From NCBI GenBank assembly GCA_034769895.1, contig CM068367.1, positions 317,563,986 to 317,627,985 of the forward strand: a stretch of 64,000 nt of DNA. The letters are read 5' to 3'. Made by a program: the position numbers and the translations under genes. The notes below the pieces were generated by a model. That model saw only the letters and a list, made by a program, of their open reading frames with translations. It had not been told where the DNA came from and made no database searches. Positions 57,781 through 64,000 of the stretch are shown in pieces (position 1 is the stretch's first letter; the number at the start of each line of letters is the position of its first letter). Source of the stretch: Magicicada septendecula. Its lineage: Eukaryota > Arthropoda > Insecta > Hemiptera > Cicadidae.

Positions 57781-58240
57781 TCTTACCTTCACGTGGTGTG
57801 CCGTAACTATGTAATTTTGTTACGGCAACATACGGGTATTGTTTAAGTCAAATTATGGCAATAAGAAGCATTCGTTTTTGCCGTGGGTCCGTAGTTACGT
57901 GATATATGGATACCCGCACGCTATCTAGTAGCGATGCGTCGTGACTTGAGTTTCACAGCTCCGCTGTGTGAGGCCGTTGCTGGTTGTTGGCTTATACACG
58001 TGTTGTGCTCTCTCTCGCTTGTCCCTTCAACCGGGCGAGACGTTTCTTGCCCGGCTTCTGAAAAAAGTTTTGTTTTCTTTAATACCGGGCGTATGATTTT
58101 TATTATGGCTGGCTAAGTACCAGAGTGTGCCCAGGGGTGTCTGCGGCCCGTTCTACCGTGACCCGAGTGTCAGACCAAGATGAAATGTAAGAAGATCAAG
58201 GAACTTATACGGGGCTGATGTGCTAATGCCAATCTCGACA
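57781..58240 (+). promoter_or_regulatory. GC-richer, CpG-containing block, possible promoter and first exon
   Basis: The block stands out from its AT-rich surroundings by GC and CpG content (for example GTAGCGATGCGTCGTGACTT and CCGGGCGAGACG). It ends with CTCGACAG|GTATGT, a good splice-donor match at about 58239. A 5' exon of a host gene is possible. No long frame is present, and an LTR remnant is an alternative: the inverted CCGTAAC...GTTACGG at 57802-57828 hints at repeat ends. Confidence 0.3.
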
Positions 58241-59573
58241 GGTATGTCTGGAGAACAATGTTTCTCGTGTGCTGTGGAAGTGAATTTTTGCAAAAAGAAA
58301 ATTATTAACTTATTCCTATGTGTGCATTTGGCACTACTTGATTTTCTCGTCAAGTGAGGTCCTGGCTAGTTATCTTGACACAACAAAAAAAAAACTTTTG
58401 CTTTAATTCTTGATGTTTTTTTACTTTACTTAATATCTTGAATACCCAGGTTATTTTAATGATTGCAAATTCATTTCTGAACTCAAGTTTTTCTTTTAAA
58501 ATTCTGTTGAACTGGTCTGGCATCTGATATTTCTTTTAATTGTGAGGACAGCTTCTTATGCTGTTAGTAAGTGATAGTAATACCTTATATGCAAAGCCTT
58601 AAAAAAAAAAAAAAAAAAAAAAAAACGACATGTGTTAAGATACTACTGGTGAATTGGATTGGTGTCTATTTAAACTTTGCTGGGTGAAGGCACTTCCCGG
58701 CTTACTAGAGTGAAGCATGCCTAGTTCCTTTATTTTCTCTGAGAAGGTCTCTCAGTATTTATTAGTGTTATCCATGTAACTGTCTTGTGTGAAAATTGTT
58801 AAGTGCATGTAAGTTAAAAGAAAATGATGAAGTCATATGTATTGAGTGCAACTCCTTCTCAGGACAGGTAGTGAACTGTCCATCACATTGGTTCAAACTA
58901 TGTTATATCCCTACACGTTTTGGGATTTAGGATTTATTTTAATTCTCTATGAATCAAATATCAATGTTAAATTTTTTGTATATATGTGTATATATATATA
59001 TATATATCTAATGGAACTTAATAATGTTTGCTCAGTTTAAAATATGTTGAATGACTATATTAATTAATTGTTGAGTGAAGAGAATATAAATAGTGTTATG
59101 GATCTAGTCATTCGTATACACAACTATGTCTGTATAAAACATTCTACCTTTTGAGAGACCTGGTTATCTGATATTTTCTTTAATAATGGTATACACTATG
59201 AAATCAGAAAACCATTGAGCTATGCAAAGTTTAGTAAAAATTGAGCACACACACAGTGAATTTCATACTAAAGAACATAACTACCAAATTATATTTAATA
59301 TTGTCTTTAATAATTATATTGTTATCATTCTTAGTTTTTGATTGAGATTTCAGATGGTGCATGTTGTTTGTGTAAATTAATTAAAATAGTACAACCAGAG
59401 GTGTCCTGTAATAAAAAAAAAAACTTATTGTTATTAGATGTATTAACTTTTGAAAACCTCTATCAAAAGTATAAAATACATAAAAAGTAGTATCGCATTG
59501 TACATAAAATTGTAAGGCTTAAAAAAAAAACTATTTTAGAGAACTAATAAATTTGTTGTTTGTTGAGTTTGGA
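58241..59573. other. AT-rich, intron-like DNA
   Basis: Contains an A26 run (about 58600-58625), a TA run (58981-59006) and several shorter A-runs. No gene, repeat family or inverted terminus recognised. Confidence 0.5.
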
Positions 59574-59682
59574 AATCGAGGTCACCTCATTAATTCAATT
59601 GCCTAATGGTTCCCCAGCACGAGGCCTTTCTTCCACTAGGAGGCCTCCTCCTGGTTTTGAACAAGTGAGCCGGTCATCCAGG
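59574..59682 (+). other. Candidate coding exon, Pro/Arg/Ser-rich
   Basis: A short GC-rich island with one open frame reading LPNGSPARGLSSTRRPPPGF then EQVSRSS. It ends at TCATCCAG|GTAAGC, a consensus splice donor. Possible acceptors are the AG before GTCACC (59581) and the CCCCAG before CACGAG (59616). The frame is not low-complexity and looks like real protein, but it is only about 30 residues and no family is assigned. Confidence 0.3.
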
Positions 59683-59689
59683 TAAGCTG

Positions 59690-60218
59690 TAGAATTTAGT
59701 TACACATTTTAAGAAAGTAAAAAATTCTGAATTCTGTATGGTTAATGTGTTGTGATGTCAATGATGAGCGGCTCAGTGGGTCCAGGATTCTATATACGAA
59801 CTCGTGACCTGTAAAAGTGGTTACTGGGTTTTACTGTATAATAATTACTAACACTTTTTTCTGTTAAACCAAGCTCATTTTTTATTTAATTCAAATTAAT
59901 ATTTCTTTATATTGTTTTAACTTTCCGTTTTGATTACTTTACAAATAATTGGGCAACGTGATGTTGCGTCACTCTAAACCTTTAAACTTACAATTTCTTC
60001 CCCTAGCAATAGTTATAAATACAATCTTATGTAACTAGTTTTTTTAGATATTTTATTTTTATAGACAAACCAGTGCTTTCATGACACTCACGCTCTCATA
60101 CCTCTACTGATTACATTCTAATAACCCCCTTTTTATTTTTCTAGAGCCCTCTGAAAAAATTTATCTTATTGATCACCCATTTAAAATGGTAAATGCTGTG
60201 TAAGTTAGTTTATTATTT
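59690..60218. other. Unique AT-rich DNA
   Basis: Holds a tRNA-like remnant near 59768-59815 (see findings). Otherwise nothing recognised. Confidence 0.4.
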
Positions 60219-60846
60219 TAAGTACTCATCCCTGTTCTGGTCATCTCCACGTGGTTTCACCACTACTGTTGATTCACTTTTTTGTTTAACACTCCGAAAA
60301 TAAGTTTTGAACGGTTACGTTTATAGGATTATTGTTACTGTTTCACGTTTACATTCTTTCTGATTGTTTTTTATTGAATTCACTTTTTATTTGTCGGCCG
60401 ACTTTAAAATTTTTCTCGAGAGTCCTATTTATACAACCGCGCGGTAACACACCCGCACGGTTGCAAGATCTTTTGTCGACTGCCGGGCGACCAAAATGTC
60501 TATCGGACTCGCTGCTTTTTTCACTTCGTTGTCTGCTAGAGCGCCTTGCCCGTTTCGCGTTCACTGATTGGCTGGTGAACGTCTCGTGCCTTTCTCGTCA
60601 TCTCATGAAAAGCGGCAAGGAAATCCTATGTTTGACTTTTACGTCACAAAGGGTGGCACATGCACGCTCTTACACATTCCAACGTTATAATGGCTTTTGT
60701 ACCTTCCACTGCTAGGGACCGAGATGACTACTGGGTGTTCACAAAAGTCAAGCTTTTGTGATCAAAAGTGTTGCCTAGCCTGGTTAGCCACAAATTGTTA
60801 CAATTATTATGTATTAAAATCCTCTGCTTTATTTGCCCCGTTACAA
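60219..60846 (+). repeat. LTR-like dispersed repeat, copy 2 (CCCGTTACA end)
   Basis: Diverged homologue of 2786-3438 with the same landmark order and the same CCCGTTACA end. The frame 60332-60715 lies in the GC-rich part and has no counterpart in copy 1, so it is not called a gene. Confidence 0.5.
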
Positions 60847-61662
60847 TACGGAGACATAAACCTCACTTCTCCTTAATAGCTACCAGTTCTTGAGATTTGT
60901 CAGAAAGGAAAGTTTTTGTTAGTAAACTCTAACTCTTTCCTTCAGAGATATGGCAACTTTTTATATGAATGTTTTCAATAGTACACACATAGGCATGCAA
61001 GCCAACGCCTTCTCTCTCTCTCTCCCTCCCTCCTTTTTTCTTTCCTCTTGAATTCTTTCCCTTGTCCCACATAATTTTTAATACAGGTAAGATTATTTTA
61101 GATTTGAAACAAAATATTCAATATTACAAAAATAGACAATCTCAATTTGTGTCTTTGTTGTATATAATGCTAGTTCATTCGAGTAATGCTGTGTGGAATA
61201 AACGCAGCCAGGGTTTAATTTTTTTGAACTTATTATTCTGAGATAGTGAAAAAAGAAAAAAGGTAGTATATTTATGTCTCATACAATCAGCAGCCAATTT
61301 TAAAATGTCATCTGACAAGACAAATAAAAAATAAAATTCACTTTCACAAGGGAAAACGTTTTTTATTGTGTTTTTTTTCTTCTTCTTAATGATGAATGGC
61401 TTGATAACGCTTATCACAGAATGGTTAAACGTTTAATGCTAAAGGAAACAAAATGTGTGTCAAAACACTAAAATGTGTTATTTTTAATACTGTAAGTCAC
61501 AGACGATTCTTATATTACTGTCTCAATAAGTCAGAATGCATATTAAAGATTATTAACATTATTGTCCCACTGTGGATTTGTATCCGTGAGTCATGAAAAC
61601 AACTACAGGAATCTATTGCCAAGTAACTAATTATTTAAACTGTTTTATAATTTTGAATTAAT
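60847..61662. other. Unique AT-rich DNA
   Basis: A CT-rich tract at about 61010-61060. No gene or mobile element recognised. Confidence 0.5.
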
Positions 61663-62037
61663 TACAGTAGACTCTTGGCTATCCGACTCCCGACTATTCG
61701 ACCTCCGGCCTATCCGACCCGACCCGCTACTAAAAAAAAAAAAGTACGGTACGTATGCAGTATTTCCGATCCGATTACTAGCGCCTTCAAACGTCATGTG
61801 AGCAATCCCGCTACGCGGGTGAAGGCGCTTACGCGTGAATCACCAGTTACCAATACAGTACGCCAATTGATTCATGTTGTGACAGGAAAGTTTCGTGTTC
61901 CTACTTGAGTGTGTAACAGGTGCATCAGTCAGTCTGTATCCAGAAGTCAGTCCGTGCGGTTCAGTCATTCGTGGATTGTTAATTTGTTATAAAGCGTGTA
62001 TACAGTATTGTTGGTGGCTTTTATTTTTAAGTGAAAT

Positions 62038-63630
62038 ATGGGTGACAAACGAAAGAAAGTGGTAGTAACTTTGGAAGAAAAACTGCAAGCAATAAAAAGA
62101 ATGGATTCTGGTGAGTCGGTAAACAAAATTGCACTGGAGTTAGGAGTTGGAAAAACTACTGTGGGTGATTGGCGAAGAAATCGCGCAGAGATTGAAAAAT
62201 GGTGTTCTAAGCAAGCAAATGGCAGTGGCGTGAAAGTTAGAAAAACTATGCAAAAAGGAAAACATGTGGAAGTTGAAGAGGCTTTATATCTGTGGTATGA
62301 AAATGTGAGGGGGAAAGGATTGACGGTTTCAGGCCCCTTGCTCCAAGAAAAAGCGATTCAGTTTAAAAAACAGATCGAAGGAGACGATGGTGAGTTTACT
62401 GCCAGTGACGGGTGGCTTGATCGCTGGAAGAAACGTTTTGGTGTTCGTCAGATGACGATTAGTGGTGAAGCATTGTCTGCTAATAAGGACGCTGTCCCTG
62501 ACTTAAAAAAACACTTTTTTGACCTGCTTGATAAGGAAGGTATTTCCGGAGAACAAGTGTACAACTGTGATGAGACGGGTTTGAATTATCGTATGTTGCC
62601 GTCTAAAACACTAGTGTCTAAACAGGAAAAGGCCACACCAGGGTTCAAGAAGAGCAAGGACCGCGTTACAGTTTTAGCTTGTAGTAACGCAACCGGAAAC
62701 CACAAGTTGAGACTGACCTTGATTGGAAAATCTCGCAAGCCTAGGGCTTTTAAAAATCTTAAAGATTTAAGTTCTTTGCCCCTGCATTATACCCATCAAA
62801 AAAAGGCGTGGATGAATAGAGAAATTTTCAAAAATTGGTTTGAACAGGAATTTGTGCCACAAGTTGAAAAACATTTAGCTGAAAACAATTTAACAAGGAA
62901 AGCAATCCTAGTTTTGGATAACGCTCCTTCACATCCAGCAAATGACCAATTAAAAGATGGAGACATAAAAGCTTTGTTCTTGCCTGCAAATGTTACATTT
63001 ATATGTCAGCCAATGGATCAGGGAGTGCTCCAAGCTTTGAAAAAGAAATATCGACGTAGGCTACTAAGCTATATCATCGCGACAATTGATAATACAGAAG
63101 TTGCGATGGCACTACAGTCAGTAGACATGCTTGACGTCATCAGATGGGTGTCCGAGGCATGGGATGAAATTCCATCTTTAACACTTGTGCGATCGTGGAA
63201 AATTTTGCTGGATCACAGAGCCAGTGATAAGTGGGAAGAGGTAGAACAGCAACGTGATGTGGAAAATGCAACTGATAACACTGCGCTTGTATCGCTGTTA
63301 GAAAAAGTTCCCGGATGTGAGGAAGGTTCATTGGAAGACATCACAGAATGGTTGGCAAAGGACGAAATCAAAGAAATTGCAGACGAAGATATTGTAGCGA
63401 TGGTATTAAATGAACAGCCGATTGAAGAGGAACAAGGTGATGAACCCTCCGATCGTATAACCCACTCCGAAGGCCTGAAGGCGATCGAGACGGCAGTAGA
63501 ATACATTGGCCAGCAAGAAGAAGCAACACCAGCAGACATCATATGTTTACGTAAGTGGAAGGATATAGCGGCGAGGAAATTAATACGAGGAAAGAAGCAG
63601 GTCTCAATTACAGACTTTTTCAAACCTTAG
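62038..63630 (+). CDS. Tigger/pogo transposase, complete, 530 residues
   Basis: ATG at 62038, no interruption. Residues about 1-55 form a psq helix-turn-helix (SVNKIALELGVGKTTVGDWR). Residues about 70-140 form the CENP-B-type second DNA-binding domain (ASDGWLDRWKKRFG). The DDE_1 catalytic domain (about 170-400) has all three aspartates: D178 in NCDETG, D294 in LVLDNAPSH and D327 in FICQPMDQG, a DDD triad with 32 residues between the last two. The acidic tail ends with QVSITDFF (521-528), a perfect PCNA-interaction (PIP) motif. Pogo transposase is known to bind PCNA. The protein cuts out the element and inserts it at TA. A polyadenylation signal AATAAA lies at 63797-63802. The intact frame suggests a young, possibly active copy. 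Confidence 0.93.
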   Translation: MGDKRKKVVVTLEEKLQAIKRMDSGESVNKIALELGVGKTTVGDWRRNRAEIEKWCSKQANGSGVKVRKTMQKGKHVEVEEALYLWYENVRGKGLTVSGPLLQEKAIQFKKQIEGDDGEFTASDGWLDRWKKRFGVRQMTISGEALSANKDAVPDLKKHFFDLLDKEGISGEQVYNCDETGLNYRMLPSKTLVSKQEKATPGFKKSKDRVTVLACSNATGNHKLRLTLIGKSRKPRAFKNLKDLSSLPLHYTHQKKAWMNREIFKNWFEQEFVPQVEKHLAENNLTRKAILVLDNAPSHPANDQLKDGDIKALFLPANVTFICQPMDQGVLQALKKKYRRRLLSYIIATIDNTEVAMALQSVDMLDVIRWVSEAWDEIPSLTLVRSWKILLDHRASDKWEEVEQQRDVENATDNTALVSLLEKVPGCEEGSLEDITEWLAKDEIKEIADEDIVAMVLNEQPIEEEQGDEPSDRITHSEGLKAIETAVEYIGQQEEATPADIICLRKWKDIAARKLIRGKKQVSITDFFKP

Positions 63631-64000
63631 ACAATGTAAGTTTCACTTGTTCTTTCATTATACAGTACGTAGTTTTAGGTTATTATAATTTGATTTATAT
63701 TAACAACTAATTTGGTTGAAAGCTTTCGTATAAATTAAAACTCATAGTAAAACTCATTCAACTTATTGTTAACTACACATTTTGTTTCGTCCTTCAAATA
63801 AAGGTTTTGTGAAAGATACTGTAGTTGCGAATTTCTTATTTCATTTCTTTCTAATTCATTTATTACTGTACGTCATTTATAAGGACAAACTGATATGACG
63901 TACGCATCCAAATAGCAACAAGTACATTCAACGCAATAGGGTGGCGGTCATTGGCCTTACAGAGGCTGGTATGCCTACGGCTCCGGTGTATCCGACTTTT
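63631..64000. other. Tigger 3' untranslated region
   Basis: Non-coding DNA between the transposase stop and the missing 3' terminal repeat. It contains the AATAAA signal at 63797-63802. Confidence 0.7.

Larger units (their letters stand above)
61665..64000 (+). mobile_element. Tigger-like DNA transposon, transposase intact (3' end off window)
   Basis: Begins CAGTAGACTCTTGGCTATCC after a TA at 61663-61664. The first 60 bp contain TATCCGAC, TATTCGAC and TATCCGAC repeats. The last bases of the window (CTCCGGTGTATCCGAC) match the expected reverse complement of the subterminal region only loosely, so the 3' terminal repeat should lie just beyond 64000. Confidence 0.88.

Noticed and set aside
60332..60715. 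127-codon frame in the GC-rich LTR-like repeat
   Set aside because: The homologous copy at 2786-3438 does not keep the frame, so it is not under coding constraint.

Overview
The window looks like a repeat-packed piece of a large invertebrate genome, most likely an arthropod. It has mariner, Tigger/pogo and hAT DNA transposons, Ty3/Gypsy LTR retrotransposons, Penelope-like elements, and a Helentron/DINE-like satellite-forming repeat. Unique DNA is AT-rich and without operons. I cannot name the species. No host gene is firmly supported. The only host candidates are GC-richer, exon-like blocks at about 57.8-58.2 kb and 59.6 kb.

Layout. 1-1039: 5' part of a Tigger transposon on the minus strand. 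1040-5050: T-rich DNA, an LTR-like dispersed repeat, a hAT MITE with a perfect 8-bp target duplication, and a mariner relic. 5051-56752: best read as one old minus-strand Gypsy provirus with target duplication GTAT. Its 5' LTR is at 56211-56752. A broken gag-pol runs from 56119 down to about 48.7 kb. Its 3' LTR is split into 48197-48571 and 5051-5193. The ~43 kb between the two LTR pieces begins and ends with the same termini as a 1.2-kb repeat inserted in a hAT element at 36.3-37.5 kb. It is therefore an expanded, nested insertion.

Inside that 43 kb are about 80 copies of a ~162-bp core repeat in arrays of both orientations, and about a dozen copies of a ~300-bp structured module with a hammerhead-like core. 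There are also GACA/CA microsatellites, terminal hairpins, a 3.4-kb tandem duplication, and a hAT element (35078-39320). Two LTR retrotransposons that lack pol sit there too: 6631-12312 with a 360-residue unknown protein, and 18473-26053 with a 731-residue coiled-coil Gag and almost identical LTRs. An inverted dimer of 5'-truncated Penelope-like elements (53071-55684), each tail carrying a convincing type I hammerhead ribozyme motif, is inserted in the Gypsy gag.

56753-57440: a plus-strand mariner relic, apparently the continuation of the sequence at 4874-5050 into which the Gypsy element inserted. 57.4-61.6 kb: mostly unique AT-rich DNA. 61665-64000: a Tigger element with an intact 530-residue transposase ending in a PCNA-binding-like motif; its 3' end lies outside the window.

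The genes do not form a pathway. They are selfish elements at different ages: old and broken (Gypsy, mariners, hAT), intermediate (Penelope pair), and young (gag-only LTR element, right-hand Tigger).
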